Assembly: GCA_028752905.1 (NCBI GenBank)
Contig: JAQNBH010000069.1
Coordinates: 310,001 to 374,000 of the forward strand
Reading direction: 5' to 3'
DNA: 64,000 nt
DNA from: Cladorhizidae sp. MBARI D1340-BT2
Taxonomy: Eukaryota > Porifera > Demospongiae > Poecilosclerida > Cladorhizidae
Position numbers and translations under genes: made by a program. Positions 46,231-60,400 of this stretch are shown here, in pieces; the first letter of the stretch is position 1; each line of letters begins with the position of its first letter. The notes below the pieces were generated by a model. It made no database searches, was not told where the DNA came from, and saw nothing but the letters and a program-made list of their open reading frames with translations.

Positions 46231-49200
46231 ACCTACTCTCTCACTGGTGCATGAGCTAACTCAGAGGCAACCACATATCTCCCGTACAAACCTACTCTCC
46301 CACTGGTGCCATGAGCTAACTCAGAGGCAAACAAATGTCTCCCGTACAAACGTACTCTCTCACTGGTGCCATGAGCTAACTCAGAGGCAACCACATGTCT
46401 CCCGTACATACCTACTCTCTCACTGGTGCCATGAGCTAACTCAGAGGCAACCACATGTCTCCCGTACAAACCTACTCTCTCACTGGTGCCATGAGCTAAC
46501 TCAGAGGCAACCACATGTCTCCCGTACAAACCTACTCTCTCATTGGTGCCATGAGCTAACTCAGAGGCAACCACATGTCTCCCGTACAGACCTACTCTCT
46601 CACTGGTGACTCAGAGGCAACCACATGTCTCCCGTACATACCTACTCTCTCACTGGTGCCATGAGCTAACTCAGAGGCAACCACATGTCTCCCGTACAGA
46701 CCTACTCTCTCACTGGTGCCATGAGCTAACTCAGCGGCAACCACATGTCTCCCGTACAGACCTACTCTCTCACTGGTGCCATGAGCTAACTCAGAAGCAA
46801 CCACATGTCTCCCGTACAAACCAACTCTCTCACTGGTGCCATGAGCTAACTCAGAGGCAACCACATGTATCCCGTACAAACCTACTCTCTCACTGGTGCC
46901 ATGAGCTAACTCAGAGGTAACCACATGACTCCCGTACATACCTACTCTCTCACTGGTGCCATGAGCTAACTCAGAGGCAACCACATGTCTCCCGTACAGA
47001 CCTACTCTCTCACTGGTACCATGAGCTAACTCAGAGGCAAACACATGTCTCCCGTACAAACCTACTCTCTCACTGGTGCCATGAGCTAACTCAGAGGCAA
47101 CCACATGTCTCCCGTACAGACCTACTCTCTCACTGGTGCCATGAGCTAACTCAGAGGCAACCACATGTCTCCCGTACAGACCTACTCTCTCACTGGTGCC
47201 ATGAGCTAACTCAGAGGCAACCACATGTCTCCCGTACAGACCTACTCTCTCACTGGTGCCATGAGCTAACTCAGAGGCAACCACATGTCTCCCGTACAAA
47301 CTTACTCTCTCACTGGTACCATGAGCTAACTCAGAGGCAACCACATGTCTCCCGTACAGACCTACTCTCTCACTGGTGCCATGAGCTAACTCAGAGGCAA
47401 CCACATGTCTCCCGTACAGACCTACTCTCTCACTGATGCCATGAGCTAACTCAGAGGCAACCACATGTCTCCCGTACAGACCTACTCTCTCACTGGTGCC
47501 ATGAGCTAACTCAGAGGCAACCACATGTCTCCCGTACATACCTACTCTCTCACTGGTGCCATGAGCTAACTCAGAGGCAACCACATGTCTCTCGTACAGA
47601 CCTACTCTCTCACTGGTGCCATGAGCTAACTCAGAGGCCACCACATGTCTCCCGTACATACCTACTCTCTCACTGGTGCCATGAGCTAACTCAGAGGCAA
47701 CCACATGTCTCCCGTACAGACCTATAATCTCACTGGTGCCATGAGCTAAATCAGAGGCAACCACATGTCTCCCGTACAGACCTACTCTCTCACTGGTGCC
47801 ATGAGCTAACTCAGAGGCAACCACATGTCTCCCGTACATACCTACTCTCTCACTGGTGCCATGAGCTAACTCAGAGGCAACCACATGTCTCCCGTACAAA
47901 CCTACTCTCTCACTGGTGCCATGAGCTAACTCAGAGGCAACCACATGTCTCCCGTACAAACGTACTCTCTCACTGGTACCATGAGCTAACTCAGAGGCAA
48001 CCACATGTCTCCCGTACATACCTACTCTCTCACTGGTGCCATGAGCTAACTCAGAGGCAACCACATGTCTCCCGTACAAACCTACTCTCTCACTGGTGCC
48101 ATGAGCTAACTCAGAGGCAACCACATGTCTCCCGTACATACCACTGGTGCCATGAGCTAAGTCAGAGGCAACCACATGTCTCCCGTACATACCTACTCTC
48201 TCACTGGTGCCATGAGCTAACTCAGAGGCAACCACATGTCTCCCGTACAAACCTACTCTCTCACTGGTGCCATGAGCTGTAACTCAGAGGCAACCACATG
48301 TCTCCCATACAAACCTACATGTACTCTCTCACTGGTGTCATGAGCTAACTCAGAGGCAACCACATGTCTCCCGTACATACATGTACCTACTCTCTCACTG
48401 GTACCATGAGCTAACTCAGAGGCAACCACATGTCTCTCGTACAGACCTACTCTCTCACTGGTGCCATGAGCTAACTCAGAGGCCACCACATGTCTCCCGT
48501 ACATACCTACTCTCTCACTGGTGCCATGAGCTAACTCAGAGGCAACCACATGTCTCCCGTACAGACCTATAATCTCACTGGTGCCATGAGCTAAATCAGA
48601 GGCAACCACATGTCTCCCGTACAGACCTACTCTCTCACTGGTGCCATGAGCTAACTCAGAGGCAACCACATGTCTCCCGTACATACCTACTCTCTCACTG
48701 GTGCCATGAGCTAACTCAGAGGCAACCACATGTCTCCCGTACAAACCTACTCTCTCACTGGTGCCATGAGCTAACTCAGAGGCAACCACATGTCTCCCGT
48801 ACAAACGTACTCTCTCACTGGTACCATGAGCTAACTCAGAGGCAACCACATGTCTCCCGTACATACCTACTCTCTCACTGGTGCCATGAGCTAACTCAGA
48901 GGCAACCACATGTCTCCCGTACAAACCTACTCTCTCACTGGTGCCATGAGCTAACTCAGAGGCAACCACATGTCTCCCGTACATACCACTGGTGCCATGA
49001 GCTAAGTCAGAGGCAACCACATGTCTCCCGTACATACCTACTCTCTCACTGGTGCCATGAGCTAACTCAGAGGCAACCACATGTCTCCCGTACAAACCTA
49101 CTCTCTCACTGGTGCCATGAGCTGTAACTCAGAGGCAACCACATGTCTCCCATACAAACCTACTCTCTCACTGGTGTCATGAGCTAACTCAGAGGCAACC

Positions 49201-52200
49201 ACATGTCTCCCGTACATACCTACTCTCTCACTGGTACCATGAGCTAACTCAGAGGCAACCACATGTCTCCCGTACAGACCTACTCTCTCACTGGTGCCAT
49301 GAGCTAACTCAGAGGCAACCACATGTCTCCCGTACATACCTACTCTCTCACTGGTGCCATGAGCTAACTCAGAGGTAACCACATGTCTCCCGTACAAACC
49401 TACTCTCTCACTGGTGCCATGAGCTAACTCAGAGGCAACCACATGTCTCCCGTACAGACCTACTCTCTCACTGGTGCCATGAGCTAACTCAGAGGCAACC
49501 ACATGTCTCCCGTACAGACCTACTCTCTCACTGATGCCATGAGCTAACTCAGAGGCAACCACATGTCTCCCGTACAGACCTACTCTCTCACTGGTGCCAT
49601 GAGCTAAATCAGAGGCAACCACATGTCTCCCGTACAGACCTACTCTCTCACTGGTGCCATGAGCTAACTCAGAGGCAACCACATGTCTCCCGTACAGACC
49701 TACTCTATCACTGGTGCCATGAGCTAACTCAGAGGCAACCACATGTCTCCCGTACAGACCTACTCTCTCACTGGTGCCATGAGCTAACTCAGAGGCAACC
49801 ACATGTCTCCCGTACATAGCTACTCTCTCACTGGTGCATGAGCTAACTCAGAGGCAACCACATATCTCCCGTACAAACCTACTCTCCCACTGGTGCCATG
49901 AGCTAACTCAGAGGCAACCACATGTCTCCCGTACAAACGTACTCTCTCACTGGTGCCATGAGCTAACTCAGAGGCAACCACATGTCTCCCGTACATACCT
50001 ACTCTCTCACTGGTGCCATGAGCTAACTCAGAGGCAACCACATGTCTCCCGTACAAACCTACTCTCTCACTGGTGCCATGAGCTAACTCAGAGGCAACCA
50101 CATGTCTCCCATACAAACCTACTCTCTCACTGGTGCCATGAGCTAACTCAGAGGCAACCACATGTCTCCCGTACAGACCAACTCTCTCACTGGTGCCATG
50201 AGCTAACTCAGAGGCAACCACATGTCTCCCGTACATACCTACTCTCTCACAGGTGCCATGAGCTAACTCAGAGGCAACCACATGTCTCCCGTACAGACCT
50301 ACTCTCTCACTGGTGCCATGAGCTAACTCAGCGGCAACCACATGTCTCCCGTACAGACCTACTCTCTCACTGGTGCCATGAGCTAACTCAGAAGCAACCA
50401 CATGTCTCCCGTACAAACCAACTCTCTCACTGGTGCCATGAGCTAACTCAGAGGCAACCACATGTCTCCCGTACATACCTACTCTCTCACTGGTGCCATG
50501 AGCTAACTCAGAGGCAACCACATGTCTCCCGTACAAACCTACTCTCTCACTGGTGCCATGAGCTAACTCAGAGGCAACCACATGTCTCCCGTACATACCT
50601 ACTCTCTCACTGGTGCCATGAGCTAACTCAGAGGCAACCACATGTCTCCCGTACAAACCTACTCTCTCACTGGTGCCATGAGCTAACTCAGAGGCAACCA
50701 CATGTCTCCCGTACATACCACTGGTGCCATGAGCTAACTCAGAGGCAACCACATGTCTCCCGTACAGACCTACTCTCTCACTGGTGCCATGAGCTAACTC
50801 AGAGGCAACCACATGTCTCCCGTACAAACCTACTCTCTCACTGGTGCCATGAGCTGTAACTCAGAGGCAACCACATGTCTCCCGTACAAACCTACTCTCT
50901 CACTGGTGTCATGAGCTAACTCAGAGGCAACCACATGTCTCCCGTACATACCTACTCTCTCACTGGTACCATGAGCTAACTCAGAGGCAACCACATGTCT
51001 CCCGTACAGACCTACTCTCTCACTGGTGCCATGAGCTAACTCAGAGGCAACCACATGTCTCCCGTACATACCTACTCTCTCACTGGTGCCATGAGCTAAC
51101 TCAGAGGCAACCACATGTCTCCCGTACAAACCTACTCTCTCACTGGTGCCATGAGCTAACTCAGAGGCAACCACATGTCTCCCGTACAGACCTACTCTCT
51201 CACTGGTGCCATGAGCTAACTCAGAGGCAACCACATGTCTCCCGTACATACTGTACCTACTCTCTCACTGGTGCCATGAGCTAACTCAGAGGCAACCACA
51301 TGTCTCCCGTACAAACCTACTCTCCCACTGGTGCCATGAGCTAACTCAGAGGCAACCACATGTCTCCCGTACAAACGTACTCTCTCACTGGTACCATGAG
51401 CTAACTCAGAGGCAACCACATGTCTCCCGTACATACCTACTCTCTCACTGGTGCCATGAGCTAACTCAGAGGCAACCACATGTCTCCCGTACAGACCTAC
51501 TCTCTCACTGGTGCAATGAGCTAACTCAGAGGCCACCACATGTCTCCCGTACATACCTACTCTCTCACTGGTGCCATGAGCTAACTCAGAGGCAACCACA
51601 TGTCTCCCGTACAGACCTATAATCTCACTGGTGCCATGAGCTAACTCAGAGGCAACCACATGTCTCCCGTACAGACCTACTCTCTCACTGGTGCCATGAG
51701 CTAACTCAGAGGCAACCACATGTCTCCCGTACATACCTACTCTCTCACTGGTGCCATGAGCTAACTCAGAGGCAACCACATGTCTCCCGTACAAACCTAC
51801 TCTCCCACTGGTGCCATGAGCTAACTCAGAGGCAACCACATGTCTCCCGTACAAACGTACTCTCTCACTGGTACCATGAGCTAACTCAGAGGCTACCACA
51901 TGTCTCCCGTACATACCTACTCTCTCACTGGTGCCATGAGCTAACTCAGAGGCAACCACATGTCTCCCGTACAAACCTACTCTCCCACTGGTGCCATGAG
52001 CTAACTCAGAGGCAACCACATGTCTCCCGTACATACCACTGGTGCCATGAGCTAAGTCAGAGGCAACCACATGTCTCCCGTACATACCTACTCTCTCACT
52101 GGTGCCATGAGCGAACTCAGAGGCAACCACATGTCTCCCGTACAAACCTACTCTCTCACTGGTGCCATGAGCTGTAACTCAGAGGCAACCACATGTCTCC

Positions 52201-52393
52201 CGTACAAACCTACTCTCTCACTGGTGTCATGAGCTAACTCAGAGGCAACCACATGTCTCCCGTACATACATGTACCTACTCTCTCACTGGTACCATGAGC
52301 TAACTCAGAGGCAACCACATGTCTCCCGTACAGACCTACTCTCTCACTGGTGCCATGAGCTAACTCAGAGGCAACCACATGTCTCCCGTACAT
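46231..52393. repeat. Higher-order unit 2 (6163 bp, with 845-bp internal duplication)
   Basis: It has the same marker series as unit 1, with an extra 845-bp duplication: the block ending at 48250 is repeated to end at 49095. This accounts for the length difference (5317 + 845 = 6162). Confidence 0.88.
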
Positions 52394-55300
52394 ACCTACT
52401 CTCTCACTGGTGCATGAGCTAACTCAGAGGCAACCACATATCTCCCGTACAAACCTACTCTCCCACTGGTGCCATGAGCTAACTCAGAGGCAAACAAATG
52501 TCTCCCGTACAAACGTACTCTCTCACTGGTGCCATGAGCTAACTCAGAGGCAACCACATGTCTCCCGTACATACCTACTCTCTCACTGGTGCCATGAGCT
52601 AACTCAGAGGCAACCACATGTCTCCCGTACAAACCTACTCTCTCACTGGTGCCATGAGCTAACTCAGAGGCAACCACATGTCTCCCGTACAAACCTACTC
52701 TCTCATTGGTGCCATGAGCTAACTCAGAGGCAACCACATGTCTCCCGTACAGACCTACTCTCTCACTGGTGACTCAGAGGCAACCACATGTCTCCCGTAC
52801 ATACCTACTCTCTCACTGGTGCCATGAGCTAACTCAGAGGCAACCACATGTCTCCCGTACAGACCTACTCTCTCACTGGTGCCATGAGCTAACTCAGCGG
52901 CAACCACATGTCTCCCGTACAGACCTACTCTCTCACTGGTGCCATGAGCTAACTCAGAAGCAACCACATGTCTCCCGTACAAACCAACTCTCTCACTGGT
53001 GCCATGAGCTAACTCAGAGGCAACCACATGTATCCCGTACAAACCTACTCTCTCACTGGTGCCATGAGCTAACTCAGAGGTAACCACATGACTCCCGTAC
53101 ATACCTACTCTCTCACTGGTGCCATGAGCTAACTCAGAGGCAACCACATGTCTCCCGTACAGACCTACTCTCTCACTGGTACCATGAGCTAACTCAGAGG
53201 CAAACACATGTCTCCCGTACAAACCTACTCTCTCACTGGTGCCATGAGCTAACTCAGAGGCAACCACATGTCTCCCGTACAGACCTACTCTCTCACTGGT
53301 GCCATGAGCTAACTCAGAGGCAACCACATGTCTCCCGTACAGACCTACTCTCTCACTGGTGCCATGAGCTAACTCAGAGGCAACCACATGTCTCCCGTAC
53401 AGACCTACTCTCTCACTGGTGCCATGAGCTAACTCAGAGGCAACCACATGTCTCCCGTACAAACTTACTCTCTCACTGGTACCATGAGCTAACTCAGAGG
53501 CAACCACATGTCTCCCGTACAGACCTACTCTCTCACTGGTGCCATGAGCTAACTCAGAGGCAACCACATGTCTCCCGTACAGACCTACTCTCTCACTGAT
53601 GCCATGAGCTAACTCAGAGGCAACCACATGTCTCCCGTACAGACCTACTCTCTCACTGGTGCCATGAGCTAACTCAGAGGCAACCACATGTCTCCCGTAC
53701 ATACCTACTCTCTCACTGGTGCCATGAGCTAACTCAGAGGCAACCACATGTCTCTCGTACAGACCTACTCTCTCACTGGTGCCATGAGCTAACTCAGAGG
53801 CCACCACATGTCTCCCGTACATACCTACTCTCTCACTGGTGCCATGAGCTAACTCAGAGGCAACCACATGTCTCCCGTACAGACCTATAATCTCACTGGT
53901 GCCATGAGCTAAATCAGAGGCAACCACATGTCTCCCGTACAGACCTACTCTCTCACTGGTGCCATGAGCTAACTCAGAGGCAACCACATGTCTCCCGTAC
54001 ATACCTACTCTCTCACTGGTGCCATGAGCTAACTCAGAGGCAACCACATGTCTCCCGTACAAACCTACTCTCTCACTGGTGCCATGAGCTAACTCAGAGG
54101 CAACCACATGTCTCCCGTACAAACGTACTCTCTCACTGGTACCATGAGCTAACTCAGAGGCAACCACATGTCTCCCGTACATACCTACTCTCTCACTGGT
54201 GCCATGAGCTAACTCAGAGGCAACCACATGTCTCCCGTACAAACCTACTCTCTCACTGGTGCCATGAGCTAACTCAGAGGCAACCACATGTCTCCCGTAC
54301 ATACCACTGGTGCCATGAGCTAAGTCAGAGGCAACCACATGTCTCCCGTACATACCTACTCTCTCACTGGTGCCATGAGCTAACTCAGAGGCAACCACAT
54401 GTCTCCCGTACAAACCTACTCTCTCACTGGTGCCATGAGCTGTAACTCAGAGGCAACCACATGTCTCCCATACAAACCTACTCTCTCACTGGTGTCATGA
54501 GCTAACTCAGAGGCAACCACATGTCTCCCGTACATACCTACTCTCTCACTGGTACCATGAGCTAACTCAGAGGCAACCACATGTCTCCCGTACAGACCTA
54601 CTCTCTCACTGGTGCCATGAGCTAACTCAGAGGCAACCACATGTCTCCCGTACATACCTACTCTCTCACTGGTGCCATGAGCTAACTCAGAGGTAACCAC
54701 ATGTCTCCCGTACAAACCTACTCTCTCACTGGTGCCATGAGCTAACTCAGAGGCAACCACATGTCTCCCGTACAGACCTACTCTCTCACTGGTGCCATGA
54801 GCTAACTCAGAGGCAACCACATGTCTCCCGTACAGACCTACTCTCTCACTGATGCCATGAGCTAACTCAGAGGCAACCACATGTCTCCCGTACAGACCTA
54901 CTCTCTCACTGGTGCCATGAGCTAAATCAGAGGCAACCACATGTCTCCCGTACAGACCTACTCTCTCACTGGTGCCATGAGCTAACTCAGAGGCAACCAC
55001 ATGTCTCCCGTACAGACCTACTCTATCACTGGTGCCATGAGCTAACTCAGAGGCAACCACATGTCTCCCGTACAGACCTACTCTCTCACTGGTGCCATGA
55101 GCTAACTCAGAGGCAACCACATGTCTCCCGTACATAGCTACTCTCTCACTGGTGCATGAGCTAACTCAGAGGCAACCACATATCTCCCGTACAAACCTAC
55201 TCTCCCACTGGTGCCATGAGCTAACTCAGAGGCAACCACATGTCTCCCGTACAAACGTACTCTCTCACTGGTGCCATGAGCTAACTCAGAGGCAACCACA

Positions 55301-57460
55301 TGTCTCCCGTACATACCTACTCTCTCACTGGTGCCATGAGCTAACTCAGAGGCAACCACATGTCTCCCGTACAAACCTACTCTCTCACTGGTGCCATGAG
55401 CTAACTCAGAGGCAACCACATGTCTCCCATACAAACCTACTCTCTCACTGGTGCCATGAGCTAACTCAGAGGCAACCACATGTCTCCCGTACAGACCAAC
55501 TCTCTCACTGGTGCCATGAGCTAACTCAGAGGCAACCACATGTCTCCCGTACATACCTACTCTCTCACAGGTGCCATGAGCTAACTCAGAGGCAACCACA
55601 TGTCTCCCGTACAGACCTACTCTCTCACTGGTGCCATGAGCTAACTCAGCGGCAACCACATGTCTCCCGTACAGACCTACTCTCTCACTGGTGCCATGAG
55701 CTAACTCAGAAGCAACCACATGTCTCCCGTACAAACCAACTCTCTCACTGGTGCCATGAGCTAACTCAGAGGCAACCACATGTCTCCCGTACATACCTAC
55801 TCTCTCACTGGTGCCATGAGCTAACTCAGAGGCAACCACATGTCTCCCGTACAAACCTACTCTCTCACTGGTGCCATGAGCTAACTCAGAGGCAACCACA
55901 TGTCTCCCGTACATACCTACTCTCTCACTGGTGCCATGAGCTAACTCAGAGGCAACCACATGTCTCCCGTACAAACCTACTCTCTCACTGGTGCCATGAG
56001 CTAACTCAGAGGCAACCACATGTCTCCCGTACATACCACTGGTGCCATGAGCTAACTCAGAGGCAACCACATGTCTCCCGTACAGACCTACTCTCTCACT
56101 GGTGCCATGAGCTAACTCAGAGGCAACCACATGTCTCCCGTACAAACCTACTCTCTCACTGGTGCCATGAGCTGTAACTCAGAGGCAACCACATGTCTCC
56201 CGTACAAACCTACTCTCTCACTGGTGTCATGAGCTAACTCAGAGGCAACCACATGTCTCCCGTACATACCTACTCTCTCACTGGTACCATGAGCTAACTC
56301 AGAGGCAACCACATGTCTCCCGTACAGACCTACTCTCTCACTGGTGCCATGAGCTAACTCAGAGGCAACCACATGTCTCCCGTACATACCTACTCTCTCA
56401 CTGGTGCCATGAGCTAACTCAGAGGCAACCACATGTCTCCCGTACAAACCTACTCTCTCACTGGTGCCATGAGCTAACTCAGAGGCAACCACATGTCTCC
56501 CGTACAGACCTACTCTCTCACTGGTGCCATGAGCTAACTCAGAGGCAACCACATGTCTCCCGTACATACCTACTCTCTCACTGGTGCCATGAGCTAACTC
56601 AGAGGCAACCACATGTCTCCCGTACAAACCTACTCTCCCACTGGTGCCATGAGCTAACTCAGAGGCAACCACATGTCTCCCGTACAAACGTACTCTCTCA
56701 CTGGTACCATGAGCTAACTCAGAGGCAACCACATGTCTCCCGTACATACCTACTCTCTCACTGGTGCCATGAGCTAACTCAGAGGCAACCACATGTCTCC
56801 CGTACAGACCTACTCTCTCACTGGTGCAATGAGCTAACTCAGAGGCCACCACATGTCTCCCGTACATACCTACTCTCTCACTGGTGCCATGAGCTAACTC
56901 AGAGGCAACCACATGTCTCCCGTACAGACCTATAATCTCACTGGTGCCATGAGCTAACTCAGAGGCAACCACATGTCTCCCGTACAGACCTACTCTCTCA
57001 CTGGTGCCATGAGCTAACTCAGAGGCAACCACATGTCTCCCGTACATACCTACTCTCTCACTGGTGCCATGAGCTAACTCAGAGGCAACCACATGTCTCC
57101 CGTACAAACCTACTCTCCCACTGGTGCCATGAGCTAACTCAGAGGCAACCACATGTCTCCCGTACAAACGTACTCTCTCACTGGTACCATGAGCTAACTC
57201 AGAGGCTACCACATGTCTCCCGTACATACCTACTCTCTCACTGGTGCCATGAGCTAACTCAGAGGCAACCACATGTCTCCCGTACAAACCTACTCTCCCA
57301 CTGGTGCCATGAGCTAACTCAGAGGCAACCACATGTCTCCCGTACATACCACTGGTGCCATGAGCTAAGTCAGAGGCAACCACATGTCTCCCGTACATAC
57401 CTACTCTCTCACTGGTGCCATGAGCGAACTCAGAGGCAACCACATGTCTCCCGTACAAAC
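52394..57460. repeat. Higher-order unit 3 (about 5.1-5.3 kb)
   Basis: Marker series as in units 1 and 2 without the 845-bp duplication. Its 1659-bp open block 52755-54413 translates identically to 46592-48250 of unit 2, and 55138-56145 identically to 49820-50827. Beyond about 57.6 kb the order diverges. Confidence 0.88.
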
Positions 57461-60400
57461 CTACTCTCTCACTGGTGCCATGAGCTGTAACTCAGAGGCA
57501 ACCACATGTCTCCCGTACAAACCTACTCTCTCACTGGTGTCATGAGCTAACTCAGAGGCAACCACATGTCTCCCGTACATACATGTACCTACTCTCTCAC
57601 TGGTACCATGAGCTAACTCAGAGGCAACCACATGTCTCCCGTACAGACCTACTCTCTCACTGGTGCCATGAGCTAACTCAGAGGCAACCACATGTCTCCC
57701 GTACATACCTACTCTCTCACTGGTGCCATGAGCTAACTCAGAGGCAACCACATGTCTCACGTACAGACCTACTCTCTCACTGGTGCCATGAGCTAACTCA
57801 GAGGCAACCACATGTCTCCCGTACAGACCTACTCTCTCACTGGTGCCATGAGCTAACTCAGAGGCAACCACATGTCTCCCGTACAGACCTACTCTCTCAC
57901 TGATGCCATGAGCTAACTCAGAGGCAACCACATGTCTCCCGTACAGACCTACTCTCTCACTGGTGCCATGAGCTAACTCAGAGGCAACCACATGTCTCCC
58001 GTACAGACCTACTCTATCACTGGTGCCATGAGCTAACTCAGAGGCAACCACATGTCTCCCGTACAGACCTACTCTCTCACTGGTGCCATGAGCTAACTCA
58101 GAGGCAACCACATGTCTCCCGTACATAGCTACTCTCTCACTGGTGCATGAGCTAACTCAGAGGCAACCACATATCTCCCGTACAAACCTACTCTCCCACT
58201 GGTGCCATGAGCTAACTCAGAGGCAACCACATGTCTCCCGTACAAATGTACTCTCTCACTGGTGCCATGAGCTAACTCAGAGGCAACCACATGTCTCCCG
58301 TACATACCTACTCTCTCACTGGTGCCATGAGCTAACTCAGAGGCAACCACATGTCTCCCGTACAAACCTACTCTCTCACTGGTGCCATGAGCTAACTCAG
58401 AGGCAACCACATGTCTCCCATACAAACCTACTCTCTCACTGGTGCCATGAGCTAACTCAGAGGCAACCACATGTCTCCCGTACAGACCAACTCTCTCACT
58501 GGTGCCATGAGCTAACTCAGAGGCAACCACATGTCTCCCGTACATACCTACTCTCTCACTGGTGCCATGAGCTAACTCAGAGGCAACCACATGTCTCCCG
58601 TACAGACCTACTCTCTCACTGGTGCCATGAGCTAACTCAGCGGCAACCACATGTCTCCCGTACAGACCTACTCTCTCACTGGTGCCATGAGCTAACTCAG
58701 AAGCAACCACATGTCTCCCGTACAAACCAACTCTCTCACTGGTGCCATGAGCTAACTCAGAGGCAACTACATGTCTCCCGTACAGACCTACTCTCTCACT
58801 GGTGCCATGAGCTAACTCAGAGGCAACCACATGTCTCCCGTACATACCTACTCTCTCACTGGTGCCATGAGCTAACTCAGAGGCAACCACATGTCTCCCG
58901 TACATACCTACTCTCTCACTGGTGCCATGAGCTAACTCAGAGGCAACCACATGTCTCCCGTATATACCACTGGTGCCATGAGCTAACTCAGAGGCAACCA
59001 CATGTCTCCCGTACAGACCTACTCTCTCACTGGTGCCATGAGCTAACTCAGAGGCAACCACATGTCTCCCGTAAAAACCTACTCTCTCACTGGTGCCATG
59101 AGCTGTAACTCAGAGGCAACCACATGTCTCCCGTACAAACCTACTCTCTCACTGGTGTCATGAGCTAACTCAGAGGCAACCACATGTCTCCCGTACATAC
59201 CTACTCTCTCACTGGTACCATGAGCTAACTCAGAGGCAACCACATGTCTCCCGTACAGACCTACTCTCTCACTGGTGCCATGAGCTAACTCAGAGGCAAC
59301 CACATGTCTCCCGTACATACCTACTCTCTCACTGGTGCCATGAGCTAACTCAGAGGCAACCACATGTCTCCCGTACAAACCTACTCTCTCACTGGTGCCA
59401 TGAGCTAACTCAGAGGCAACCACATGTCTCCCGTACAGACCTACTCTCTCACTGGTGCCATGAGCTAACTCAGAGGCAACCACATGTCTCCCGTACAGAC
59501 CTACTCTCTCACTGATGCCATGAGCTAACTCAGAGGCAACCACATGTCTCCCGTACAGACCTACTCTCTCACTGGTGCCATGAGCTAACTCAGAGGCAAC
59601 CACATGTCTCCCGTACAGACCTACTCTCTCACTGGTGCCATGAGCTAACTCATAGGCAACCACATGTCTCCCGTACAGACCTACTCTCTCACTGGTGCCA
59701 TGAACTAACTCAGAGGCAACCACATGTCTCCCGTACAGACCTACTCTCTCACTGGTGCCATGAGCTAACTCAGAGGCAACCACATGTCTCCCGTACAGAC
59801 CTACTCTCTCACTGGTGCCATGAGCTAACTCAGAGGCAACCACATGTCTCCCGTACAGACCTACTCTCTCACTGGTGCCATGAGCTAACTCAGAGGCAAC
59901 CACATGTCTCCCATACAGACCTACTCTCTCACTGGTGCCATGAGCTAACTCAGAGGCAACCACATGTCTCCCGTACAGACCTACTCTCTCACTGGTGCCA
60001 TGAGCTAACTCAGAGGCAACCACATGTCTCCCGTACAGACCACCTCTCTCACTGGTGCCATGAGCTAACTCAGAGGCAACCACATGTCTCCAGTACAGAC
60101 CTACTCTCTCACTGGTGCATGTCTCCCGTACAGACCTACATGTATCTCTCACTGGTGCCATGAGCTAACTCAAGAGACAACCACATGTCTCCCGTACAGA
60201 CCTACTCTCTCACTGGTGCCATGAGCTAACTCAGAGGCAACCACATGTCTCCCGTACAGACCTACTCTCTCACTGGTGCCATGAGCTAACTCAGAGGCAA
60301 CCACATGTCTCCCGTACAGACCTACTCTCTCACTGGTGCCATGAGCTAACTCAGAGGCAACCACATGTCTCCCGTACAAACCTACTCTCTCACTGGTGCC

